Source of the DNA: an uncultured Clostridia bacterium
GTDB taxonomy: Bacteria; Bacillota; Clostridia; TANB77; CAG-508
Length of the DNA: 61,721 nt
Direction of reading: 5' to 3'
Assembly (NCBI GenBank): GCA_934167175.1
Contig: CAKPKF010000010.1
Location: 1-61,721, forward strand
The notes beneath the pieces were generated by a model. That model did no database searches. It saw nothing but the letters and a program-made list of their open reading frames with translations, and had not been told where the DNA came from. Each line of letters starts with the position of its first letter. Position 1 is the stretch's first letter. Positions 54,363 through 61,721 of this stretch are shown piece after piece. A program made the position numbers and the translations under genes.

Positions 54363-54596
54363 CTATTTTGCTTTTTCTATTAAAGCTTTAACTGTATCTG
54401 TTGGTTTAGCACCATTCTTTATCCATTTTTCTACTTTTTCTTTGTCTATTTTTATTACTGATGGTTCTGTCATTGGATCATATGTTCCAACTTGCTCAAT
54501 TATTTTTCCATCTCTTGGTGATCTTGAATCTGCTACTACTATGTGATAGAAAGGAGCTTTTTTCTTACCAACTCTTTTTAATCTTATTTTTACCAT
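54363..54596 (-). CDS. rpsP: 30S ribosomal protein bS16
   Basis: A 77-aa protein: VKIRLKRVGKKKAPFYHIVV followed by ADSRSPRDGKIIEQVGTYDP, the full bS16 signature. GAGGGGGTG precedes the ATG. It lies between ffh and khpA. Confidence 0.96.
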   Translation of the reverse strand: MVKIRLKRVGKKKAPFYHIVVADSRSPRDGKIIEQVGTYDPMTEPSVIKIDKEKVEKWIKNGAKPTDTVKALIEKAK

Positions 54597-54641
54597 ATTT
54601 TCACCCCCTCAAAAGTTTTTATATATATTAAAAAACTAAAA

Positions 54642-55981
54642 TTACATTTTCATATCGTTTATATTTAAACTTTTCATTAAACTCTTCATGCCTTTTTCTG
54701 TTTTTAGTTTTTTCATCATTTTTTGTGTTACTTCGAATGACTCCATAAATTTATTTACTTGTGTCACTGTAACGCCTGCACCTTGTGCTATTCTTTTTCT
54801 TCTACTTGCATTTAATATTTTCGTATTTTTTCTTTCTTTTTTTGTCATAGATGAAATTATTGCTTCTATTTTTACAAATTCTTTATCATCTACTTTTAAG
54901 TCTTTAACTTTGTTCATGCCTGGAATCATTTTTAGTAATGATGAAAATGATCCCATTTTCTTTATTTTCTTTATTTGTTCTAGATAATCATCTAAATCGA
55001 ATTGCTCTTTTTTTAATTTTTTTTCTAATGCAATAGCTTCTTCTTCATTGAATGTTTCTTCTGCTTTTTCTATTATTGAAAGCATATCTCCCATTCCTAA
55101 TATTCTAGAAGCCATTCTATCTGGGTGAAATTCTTCTAATTCGTTTAATTTTTCTCCAACACCCACAAATTTTATAGGTTTACCTGTTACTTCTTTAACT
55201 GAAAGTGCTGCTCCACCACGAGTGTCTCCGTCTAACTTAGTTAATATTACTCCATCAATTCCTATTGAATCATTAAAACTTTGTGCAACATTTACTGCAT
55301 CTTGACCTGTCATTGAGTCTACAACTAACAATATTTCATGTGGTTTTACATTTTTTCTTAGACTTTTTAGTTCTTCCATAAGCTGTTCATCTATATGTAA
55401 TCTACCAGCTGTATCTATTATTACCACATCATTCATTTTAGACATGGCTTCATTCATAGCTACCCTTGCAATATGCACAACATCTTTTGAAGTTTCATCA
55501 CTATATACTGGTATATTTAATTGTGCACCAACAACTTTAAGTTGTTGTATAGCTGCTGGTCTATATATATCGCATGCTACAAGAAGTGGTTTTTTGCCTT
55601 GTTTTCTAAAAAGATTAGCAAGTTTTCCTGCTGTTGTAGTTTTTCCTGAACCTTGTAAACCAACTAGCATAACTACAGTTGGTGGATTTGGTGTAAAATT
55701 AACTTTAGCCTCTGTTCCACCTAGTATTTCTACTAATTCATCTTTTACTATTTTTATAATCTGTTGTCCTGGGGTAAGTGATTTTAAAACGTCTTGCCCC
55801 AAAGCTTTTTCTTGAACTCTATTTATAAATTCCTTTACTATTTTGTAATTAACATCCGCTTCTAGTATGCTAATTTAACTTCTCTTAACATTTCTTTTAA
55901 ATCCGCTTCTGTAACTCTTACTTTTCCTTTAAATTTTCTTGTTATCTCTTGAAATCTTGTTGATAGTCCTTCGAAAGCCAT
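54642..55981 (-). CDS. ffh: Signal recognition particle protein Ffh (one-base frameshift near codon 40)
   Basis: The SRP GTPase that targets membrane proteins. NG domain: G1 GLQGSGKTTTAGKLAN, DTAGRLHID, TKLDGDTRGGAALS. M domain: Met-rich with SSLLKMIPGMNKVKD and RRKRIAQGAGVTVTQVNKFM. The longest frame begins only at 55802 and lacks the N domain start. The ATG at 55981 opens MAFEGLSTRFQEITRKFKGK, VRVTEADLKEMLREVKLA and then a TAG. One added base at ~55866 gives LALLEADVNYKIVKEFINRV, the conserved sequence, and a 446-aa protein, the normal size. As Ffh is essential, an assembly indel is the likely cause. Confidence 0.93.
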
Positions 55982-56099
55982 ATTTTAATCACATTCCTTT
56001 CTAAGTAACAAATCTAGTTGGAAAAGAATTAAATTTGACCAGGAAAACAAGTTTGACAACATAAAAACTGTATTTTTTCAACTTTGTATCCTTATATCT

Positions 56100-56447
56100 C
56101 TATATTAAACAACTAATTTGTTTTTTTACGTTTTCTAAAATTTTTTTATCTTCTTCATCTGCCAATTTATTTTTTATATTATTTATGTCCCTTAGAACTC
56201 TAGCTAATTTTTGCTCTTGATTAAACATTTTATCCATTAAGCCTAATTTTTCTTCGAATTCCATAAGTTTTTTTTCTGCTTTTATTAAGTTATCTCTTAC
56301 TGCTTGTCTTGTTATATTTCTATTTTCTGCAATTTCTGAAAGTGATAAATCATTATTATAATAATCTTCCATTATTGCTAATTGCCTTTCTGTTAAAAGC
56401 TTTCCATATATTTGGCATAGTATGCTAAGTACAATGTTCTTTTCCAT
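56100..56447 (-). CDS. ylxM: YlxM-family helix-turn-helix protein
   Basis: A 115-aa SRP-associated protein with a sigma70 region 4-like HTH: YGKLLTERQLAIMEDYYNND, LSLSEIAENRNITRQAVRDN, LIKAEKKLMEFEEKLGL. It is placed upstream of ffh as in most Firmicutes. The 118-nt gap to ffh holds no clear RNA gene. The promoter lies at 56479-56507. Confidence 0.93.
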   Translation of the reverse strand: MEKNIVLSILCQIYGKLLTERQLAIMEDYYNNDLSLSEIAENRNITRQAVRDNLIKAEKKLMEFEEKLGLMDKMFNQEQKLARVLRDINNIKNKLADEEDKKILENVKKQISCLI

Positions 56448-56478
56448 TTTTTTATCCTTTCTTTTGTAATGCTAATAT

Positions 56479-56507
56479 ACTTTACACCATTTTCCTCTAT
56501 TTGTCAA
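56479..56507 (-). promoter_or_regulatory. Promoter of the ylxM-ffh-rplS operon
   Basis: A consensus TTGACA (56502-56507), a 17-nt spacer and TAAAGT (56479-56484) on the minus strand, about 30 nt before the ylxM start; it lies in the gap after sbcC. Confidence 0.5.
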
Positions 56508-56526
56508 TACTTTCTATAATTTTTCT

Positions 56527-59226
56527 TTAAAATTCTATACTTATATTACTTCCATCTTGACCTTTGTTTACAATAATTTTTTTGTCTATTCTCTCTTTTA
56601 ATTCACTTACATGGCTAATTATTCCAATAAGCTTATTATCTCCTGTTAGGGTTATTAAAGTATTTATAGCTTGTTCCCTAGATTCTGTATCTAATGTTCC
56701 AAATCCTTCATCTATAAATAATGTATCTATCACTACTCCGCCAGAGTAACTTTGAATAATATCTGAAAGACCTAAAGCTAATGCAAGTGCTGCTTTGAAT
56801 GACTCTCCTCCAGATAATGATTTTATATCTCTTAATTTTCCATTATAATTATCTAATACATCTAAATCTAAACCAATTTTTTCTGATATTTTACCTGATG
56901 TTTTTTTCCTTACTAAAACATATCTGTTATCTGTCATATTTATTAGTCTTTTATTTGCTTCAACAATAATCATATCAAAATATGTTGCTTGAACATATTG
57001 TTCAAATGCAATTCTTCTTTTTCCAACTGCTGTTCCACTGGCAATTCTTGAAAGTTCTTCAATTTTTGCAACCTTATCCATTTTTTCCAATAATTCTGTT
57101 GAAGTTATTTTTAATTTTTTATTTGTATCTACATTTATCTCAAGTAATGTTTTTTTCTGTAATATTTCTACATTAACCATTTTTTGCTCATCTACAATTT
57201 GCTTTAATAATTCCTCTTTTTTAGAAATATCCACTTTATCTTTTGACTTTAATTCTTTTTTCAATTCTTCGATTTTAGTTTTAGTTGCAGTTACTTCTTC
57301 TTTATATTTTTCTATTTGCCTTTTCAAATCCTCTATTTGTTTTTCTGTGAGAGTATTTTCCCTATATTCTATTTCATTTTCAAATCCTAATTCCTTTATC
57401 TTTTCCTGATATTCTTTATTTTTATTTTCATACTGTTCTTGTTTTACTTCAAGCATTTTTTGTATATTTTTTTGTATTGTTTTACTTTCTAATAATAATT
57501 CATTATCATCTTTTATTTTTTTATCTATTATCTTACTAAATTCATCAAAATTAAAATCATTAATTTTTTCGTATGAATTTGATATTTTAGATATTAATTC
57601 TTCAAAAGTTTCTTTTAAATTTCTTTTGTCTTTCTCTAATTCATTTTTTTTCTCTTCAATTATTTGTACATATTGTTTAAAATCAAAATTTTTTTCTTTG
57701 CTTTTCTCTATTGTTTCTTTAATTGCTTCAATTTTTGAATTTATTTTTGTTATATTTTCTTTTTCTGTATTGTTTATTTTTTCTAATTTAGATACTTCTT
57801 TTTTTAAAGTTTCTAATTCTTTCTCATTTAGCACCCCATCACTTTTTTTAGCAATGTTAGGATGTGCTTTACTTCCACATACAGGACATGGAACTCCTTC
57901 AATAAGTTTTTCCGCAATAATTCCAGCCTGTTCTCTAAAAAATTTATCTTCTTCTTTTAAATATTGTTCATTTTTTTTCTTATACTCTTCATTAATACTT
58001 ATATAATATTCGGATATTTTTTCTTTTTCTTTGATACTTTTATTAATGTTTTCTATTTTTTTAATCTCTTCATTATTTTTTTCTTCTCTCTTACTTATTT
58101 CTTGATATTCTTGAACAACCACCTTTAGTTTTTGAAGTTTTTCTATTTTTTCTTGATTTTCTTTTTCTATTTTCTCTCCATTTTTTATATTTTCTTCTAT
58201 TTTTTTTATTTTTATAATATTTTCATCTATCTCTTTTTTTATTGTTTTTACCATTTCTTCTTTTGGTAATATGCTTGATAAAATTTTTTCTGACACTTTT
58301 ATTTTTATTTCTTTTTCTTTTATCTCTTTTTCTTTTTTACTTAACTCTTCTAAATCTAAAACTAACTTTTGATATCTATCTATTTTCATGTTTTGCTCAT
58401 TCAACATTTTTATTTCTTCTTCAATTTCTTTTTTGTTTTTTAATAATTCTTCATTTCTTTTATCTATTTTTTTATATTCTACTTTAGATTTTTCTATTTC
58501 TTCTTTTAACAATTTTAATATTTCTTCTATATCTCCTTGATTTAGCTTTTTAAAATCAATTAAATCTATAGAAGTTGGCTTTTCTACCCATCTTATATTT
58601 TTAGTATTTGTTGTAAAAGATGTTTTATAACTTTCTAGTTCACTTTTAGTTTTTCTTGCTAACTCTATAAGATTATTAGTTATTATTTCATAAATATCTG
58701 TCTCAAATATTTTTCTGAATATTTCTGTCCTATCTTTACTATCTGCAAATAATATTTTTATGAATTCTCCCTGAGCAAGCATAGCTATTTGTTTGAATTG
58801 TCTAGCATTAATCCCTATTACTTCTATGATTTTATCATTTACATTTTTAGTTCCAGTTATTATTTTATCATCATATTCAAGAGAAGCATCCGCAACAGAA
58901 GTTGTTGTTCCTTCTCCATTTTTTTTAGCTCTTTCATATGGTGGCTTTCTTGTTAATTTATATATTTTATTTTTATGTTCAAATTCTAGTTCTACAAATG
59001 TTTCTTCTGTTGTTGCAAAATTGCTTCTAAGTGATGAAATAGTTCTATTAGAACCACTTACTTCATTAAATAGAGCAAAAGATATTGCATCAAATATTGT
59101 AGTTTTCCCTGCCCCTGTATCTCCTGTTACTAAAAACAATCCATTCTTTCCTATTTTTCTAAAATCTATATTTGTTTCTCCTTTATATGGTCCAAAAGCT
59201 GATATTATTAAATTTAATGGCTTCAT
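56527..59226 (-). CDS. sbcC: Nuclease subunit SbcC (Rad50-like ATPase)
   Basis: An 899-aa SMC-like protein of the SbcCD complex, which cleaves hairpins and DNA-end structures. Walker A LVTGDTGAGKTTIFDAISFA at the N-terminus, long coiled coils with the zinc hook VPCPVCGSKAHP in the middle, and at the C-terminus the ABC signature SLSGGESFKAALALALGLSD and Walker B VIDTLFIDEGFGTLD. It is rather short for the family, mainly in the coiled-coil arms. It lies 14 nt past sbcD. Confidence 0.94.
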   Translation of the reverse strand: MKPLNLIISAFGPYKGETNIDFRKIGKNGLFLVTGDTGAGKTTIFDAISFALFNEVSGSNRTISSLRSNFATTEETFVELEFEHKNKIYKLTRKPPYERAKKNGEGTTTSVADASLEYDDKIITGTKNVNDKIIEVIGINARQFKQIAMLAQGEFIKILFADSKDRTEIFRKIFETDIYEIITNNLIELARKTKSELESYKTSFTTNTKNIRWVEKPTSIDLIDFKKLNQGDIEEILKLLKEEIEKSKVEYKKIDKRNEELLKNKKEIEEEIKMLNEQNMKIDRYQKLVLDLEELSKKEKEIKEKEIKIKVSEKILSSILPKEEMVKTIKKEIDENIIKIKKIEENIKNGEKIEKENQEKIEKLQKLKVVVQEYQEISKREEKNNEEIKKIENINKSIKEKEKISEYYISINEEYKKKNEQYLKEEDKFFREQAGIIAEKLIEGVPCPVCGSKAHPNIAKKSDGVLNEKELETLKKEVSKLEKINNTEKENITKINSKIEAIKETIEKSKEKNFDFKQYVQIIEEKKNELEKDKRNLKETFEELISKISNSYEKINDFNFDEFSKIIDKKIKDDNELLLESKTIQKNIQKMLEVKQEQYENKNKEYQEKIKELGFENEIEYRENTLTEKQIEDLKRQIEKYKEEVTATKTKIEELKKELKSKDKVDISKKEELLKQIVDEQKMVNVEILQKKTLLEINVDTNKKLKITSTELLEKMDKVAKIEELSRIASGTAVGKRRIAFEQYVQATYFDMIIVEANKRLINMTDNRYVLVRKKTSGKISEKIGLDLDVLDNYNGKLRDIKSLSGGESFKAALALALGLSDIIQSYSGGVVIDTLFIDEGFGTLDTESREQAINTLITLTGDNKLIGIISHVSELKERIDKKIIVNKGQDGSNISIEF

Positions 59227-59240
59227 TCTTTTTAATCTCC

Positions 59241-60383
59241 TTACATTTTATTCTTAGACTTTTCTATGATTTCTCTAATAATTTCAGATTGTTCTTCATC
59301 TAGTCTTACATTGTTTTGAAATTCATAAAAATCATTAAATAATTCAAATTCACTTTTCTCTTTTATTTTAGCTAATTTTTCAAGTTCTACATTTTCTATT
59401 AGAGTTTTAGCATTAGATATTTCTAAACTTAAAGTATTTGGATATACTCTTCTGATTTGTCCTATTGCATCATATATCGCTTTTTCATTAGTTATTACTG
59501 CTTTTATATAATCTTCTGTATTTGTGCCTTCATAATTTTCTTTTTTTAATAATTCTTCTATTGGACCTTTTATGATTCTCATATCCCTAAGTGGTTTTAA
59601 TGGAACCAATTCGTAATCTAATTCTGATTCATTTGAAATATTTATTATTACTGCTGATTTATTATGGTTTACTTCTGAAAATGAATATTTTAACATGGTT
59701 CCCGAATATCTTATTGTATCTCTTCCTATTTTTTGTGGTCCATGTATATGACCTAGTGCCACATAATCAAAATCCTTAAAATTTGATGCGTCTATATTTT
59801 CTACGCCACCAACATTTATAACTTCTGATTCGCAGACATCTGGATTAATTGTCCCTGATGTAACGAATTGATGTGCCATTAATATATTTGTTTTGTCTTT
59901 ATCTATTTTTTCGTTTTCAATAATCAATTTTATGGCATCATTATATGTATTAATTTTTTCACCTTCAAAATATCTTTTTACTTCAACCGGCTTAATAAAT
60001 GGCAACATATATATATTAACCTTATCATTTAATTCTACTTTTCTAATTTTTCCATTATAAGATGTTTGAATATATAATCCATCATTTTCAAATATTTTAC
60101 TCCCAAAGTTTAATCTTTCTTTTGAATCATGATTTCCTGAAATAATAAATACTTTTACTTTCAATATTTTTATTAATGTATTTAATGTATCATTTAATAC
60201 ATCAACAGCATCCGCTGGAGGTACACTCCTATCATATATATCACCAGAAATTAATACTGCATCAATTTTTTCATTTTCTATAATTTTTTCTATTTGTTTT
60301 AACATATATTTTTGATCTTCTAATAATGATTGTTCATATATAATTTTCCCAATATGTAAATCAGCTAAATGTAATAATTTCAT
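59241..60383 (-). CDS. sbcD: Nuclease subunit SbcD (Mre11-like)
   Basis: A 380-aa manganese-dependent nuclease. Phosphodiesterase motifs are intact: LADLHIGK, LISGDIYDRSVPP, ISGNHDSKERL, MAHQFVTSG and LGHIHGPQ. The C-terminal cap binds SbcC. AGGAGAGG precedes the ATG. It is the first gene of the sbcDC operon. Confidence 0.95.
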   Translation of the reverse strand: MKLLHLADLHIGKIIYEQSLLEDQKYMLKQIEKIIENEKIDAVLISGDIYDRSVPPADAVDVLNDTLNTLIKILKVKVFIISGNHDSKERLNFGSKIFENDGLYIQTSYNGKIRKVELNDKVNIYMLPFIKPVEVKRYFEGEKINTYNDAIKLIIENEKIDKDKTNILMAHQFVTSGTINPDVCESEVINVGGVENIDASNFKDFDYVALGHIHGPQKIGRDTIRYSGTMLKYSFSEVNHNKSAVIINISNESELDYELVPLKPLRDMRIIKGPIEELLKKENYEGTNTEDYIKAVITNEKAIYDAIGQIRRVYPNTLSLEISNAKTLIENVELEKLAKIKEKSEFELFNDFYEFQNNVRLDEEQSEIIREIIEKSKNKM

Positions 60384-60409
60384 AACATATCACCTCTCCT
60401 TTTAATGTA

Positions 60410-60457
60410 AAAAGAATTAAATTTCAATTAGGTTTTTGCAATAAAAATTTAATTCTT
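60410..60457 (-). terminator. Terminator after the VanW-like gene
   Basis: AAGAATTAAATTT and AAATTTAATTCTT form a perfect 13-bp stem around a ~20-nt loop, followed by TTTTTA on the minus strand. Confidence 0.7.
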
Positions 60458-60471
60458 CTTAATTATTATAT

Positions 60472-61254
60472 TTATTTTCTTATTAGTTCTTTAGGAATTA
60501 AATCATAATCAAACATTACTAATGAATGGTTGTCCCAAATCAACTCTTTATTTATTATATTTCCTGTATCTTTTTCAATTGTATTTCTATAGATTTTTGA
60601 AATTCTATAATACTTATCTCCTTCTTTTTTAAAATGATGATCTTCTTCAACAATTTCATATTTGTATGGAAATTCTTTTTGGCTTCTTAATTCTCCATAC
60701 AACTTTTCATTTTCACACCATACAAACAATTGAACATCTTGATCTGAATTATTTTTAAATCTATAATCTATATAATTATAATACACAGATGTTCCTAAAC
60801 TAAGTGGAACTCTTTTTCCACCTTGATCTGGTGCTAATGCATCTGAATGTTTATGAAATTCTACTATCTCTAGTGGACTATGTAAAACTAATAAATTTAT
60901 AGTGTTTCCTAAATTACAAAGTCCTCCACCAGTTCCTGGTTTTAATTTTCCTTTTACTATTACACGACCTGGCTTATATCCCTTTCTTTTAGTTGCTTTT
61001 CCTATTGTTCTCCAAAAAGAAAATACTTCACCTGGATGTATTACTGTTCCATTAATTTTATTACATGCTAACATTATATTTGTAGCCTTATTTTCTTGAA
61101 GTACTGGATCTATTCCCTTTCCTTTTTTTATTAAATTTGAATTTACACTATAAATAACATTAGGTAATTTTTCTTGTTCTTTAGTTTTAGCAATCTTTTC
61201 TTTGCTAAAAAAATCTTTTATATGCCTTTTGCAAAGTTCTTTATAAAAAGATAT
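60472..61254 (-). CDS. VanW-family protein with damaged 5' end
   Basis: The frame is open from 61254 but its first start codon is the ATG at 61074, giving 200 aa. The upstream, in-frame sequence also reads as VanW (YKELCKRHIKDFFSKEKIAK, LPNVIYSVNSNLIKKGKGID), so the protein should start further upstream. VanW core: VIHPGEVFSFWRTIGKATKR, GGGLCNLGNTINLLVLHSPL, EFHKHSDALAPDQGGKRVP. VanW-type proteins are found in some vancomycin-resistance clusters and more widely as envelope proteins with no proven function; I see no van genes here. A stop codon precedes the open frame and joins it to a foreign N-terminus (61241-61387). Confidence 0.78.
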   Translation of the reverse strand: MSFYKELCKRHIKDFFSKEKIAKTKEQEKLPNVIYSVNSNLIKKGKGIDPVLQENKATNIMLACNKINGTVIHPGEVFSFWRTIGKATKRKGYKPGRVIVKGKLKPGTGGGLCNLGNTINLLVLHSPLEIVEFHKHSDALAPDQGGKRVPLSLGTSVYYNYIDYRFKNNSDQDVQLFVWCENEKLYGELRSQKEFPYKYEIVEEDHHFKKEGDKYYRISKIYRNTIEKDTGNIINKELIWDNHSLVMFDYDLIPKELIRK

Positions 61255-61387
61255 TTAGTAAAGTTTTTTCTTTAAATCCCCCAAATTTTGCTTTAGAATT
61301 TTTGCATTGTTCAAATATTTCATATGCATTGTTTACAGTTACATCATTATGTGTCAACATAACAATCAAGTTTAAGTTTTCTTTCAT
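61241..61387 (-). pseudogene. N-terminal fragment of another protein abutting the VanW-like gene
   Basis: A 48-codon ORF with an excellent AGGGGAG ribosome binding site and ATG at 61387: MKENLNLIVMLTHNDVTVNN, then AYEIFEQCKNSKAKFGGFKE. It reads like the N-terminus of a conserved TIM-barrel-like clostridial protein, a family I recall only loosely. It stops at 61241 inside the 5' part of the VanW frame. A single-base shift in the T-run at ~61245-61249 would join it to VanW. The explanation could be a deletion fusing two genes or a frameshifted start region. Confidence 0.45.
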
Positions 61388-61594
61388 TTAGTTCTACTCC
61401 CCTTTTTTTCTATATCCTATCATAAAAGTACATCAAATTACAATATCTGCGATGATTTTATACAATAAAAAATTCTATATATTTCTTATTTTTATAAGTG
61501 AAATAGATAACCTTTCAGGAAAAGGCATGTGATTTAGGTAAACTTAACATTTTTATATACGAAAAAGTCCTCGATTTTTCATATATAAAAAAAT

Positions 61595-61640
61595 AAAAAA
61601 CTCCGTAAAGTACTGATTTTTTCCAGTATTTCAGAGTTTT
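61595..61640 (-). terminator. Terminator of tRNA-Gln
   Basis: AAAACTCTGAAATACTG and CAGTACTTTACGGAGTTTT pair with a short bulge, followed by TTATTTTTTTA on the minus strand, immediately downstream of the tRNA. The 61388-61594 region holds no recognisable gene. Confidence 0.8.
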
Positions 61641-61646
61641 GTTTTT

Positions 61647-61721
61647 TGGCTGGGCTGGCTAGATTCGAACTAGCGCATGCCAGAGTCAAAGTCTGGTGCC
61701 TTACCGCTTGGCTACAGCCCA
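61647..61721 (-). tRNA. tRNA-Gln (anticodon TTG)
   Basis: A 75-nt tRNA ending exactly at the window edge. The acceptor arms TGGGCTG and AGCCCAG-like pair around an encoded CCA. The anticodon stem CCAGA/TCTGG encloses the loop CTTTGAC with anticodon TTG. The T-loop GTTCGAATC is canonical. Confidence 0.95.

Noticed and set aside
54642..55981. Programmed frameshifting in ffh (and ligA)
   Set aside because: No slippery heptamer or downstream structure was seen, and family members are read in one frame; an indel error is simpler.
55982..56099. SRP RNA or other small RNA between ylxM and ffh
   Set aside because: I found no conserved SRP hairpin with its tetraloop motif; the gap looks like plain AT-rich leader sequence.
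60472..61254. Vancomycin resistance locus
   Set aside because: Only a VanW-family gene is present, with sbcCD and tRNA as neighbours; no vanA, vanH, vanX or vanY-type gene is visible and the two-component system is 11 kb away.
1..61721. CRISPR arrays, insertion sequences, prophage or plasmid genes
   Set aside because: No regularly spaced identical repeats, transposase, integrase or phage structural gene was seen. The TraX-like gene alone is not evidence of conjugation.

Overview
The window is a very AT-rich, coding-dense stretch of a spore-forming, low-GC Firmicute, most likely an uncultured Clostridia lineage. The evidence is a germination protease gene (gpr), a YtxC-type sporulation gene, the ylxM-ffh-rpsP-khpA-rimM-trmD-rplS block, ftsEX linked to M23 peptidases and ctpA, a split two-gene transketolase, strong AGGAGG-type ribosome binding sites and long AT-rich intrinsic terminators. 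I cannot name a species. Almost all genes lie on the minus strand; only ytxC, a GT2 glycosyltransferase and a TraX-like gene (15.4-18.1 kb) are on plus.

Layout. 1-4.3 kb: recJ, rel and a metallo-beta-lactamase-fold gene (stringent response and repair). 4.6-7.2 kb: two pilin-like surface genes, one with GLUG-type repeats and one joined to a Hint autoprocessing domain across a frameshift. 7.3-12.6 kb: pgsA, ligA, a NadR-like nucleotidyltransferase and a GT4 glycosyltransferase. 12.8-15.1 kb: feoAB with a clear promoter and a palindrome. 18.1-28 kb: the accessory region, holding a two-gene operon (a 1206-residue repeat protein and a degenerate ProA-like protein), membrane-anchored unknowns, a broken regulator remnant and an ASCH-HIT fusion. 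28.4-31.6 kb: TfoX-N, a membrane-tailed cytidine deaminase, queH and a GT-C mannosyltransferase-like gene. 31.7-44.9 kb: gpr, then a chain reading ftsE, ftsX, two M23 genes, ctpA, a pilin-like gene, murB, yvcK, a glycogen debranching enzyme, ruvC and holA. 45-52 kb: transketolase, a two-component system and a DUF285-repeat pilin-like adhesin. 52.2-56.5 kb: the ribosome/SRP block. 56.5-61.7 kb: sbcCD, a VanW-family gene with a damaged 5' end, and tRNA-Gln.

Two themes stand out. First, four proteins share a class III (prepilin) signal of the GITLxAL type without the usual Glu5, and three of them carry large unrelated passenger domains; two have near-identical promoters and leaders. This looks like a pilin-based display family, although no pilus machinery is visible here. 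Second, several genes, including the essential ligA and ffh, are interrupted by single-base frameshifts that restore full-length family proteins when corrected. Because essential genes are hit, I read most of these as indel errors in the assembly, and start positions and pseudogene calls should be read with that in mind.

The best candidate for an undescribed system is the operon at 18.1-23.0 kb.
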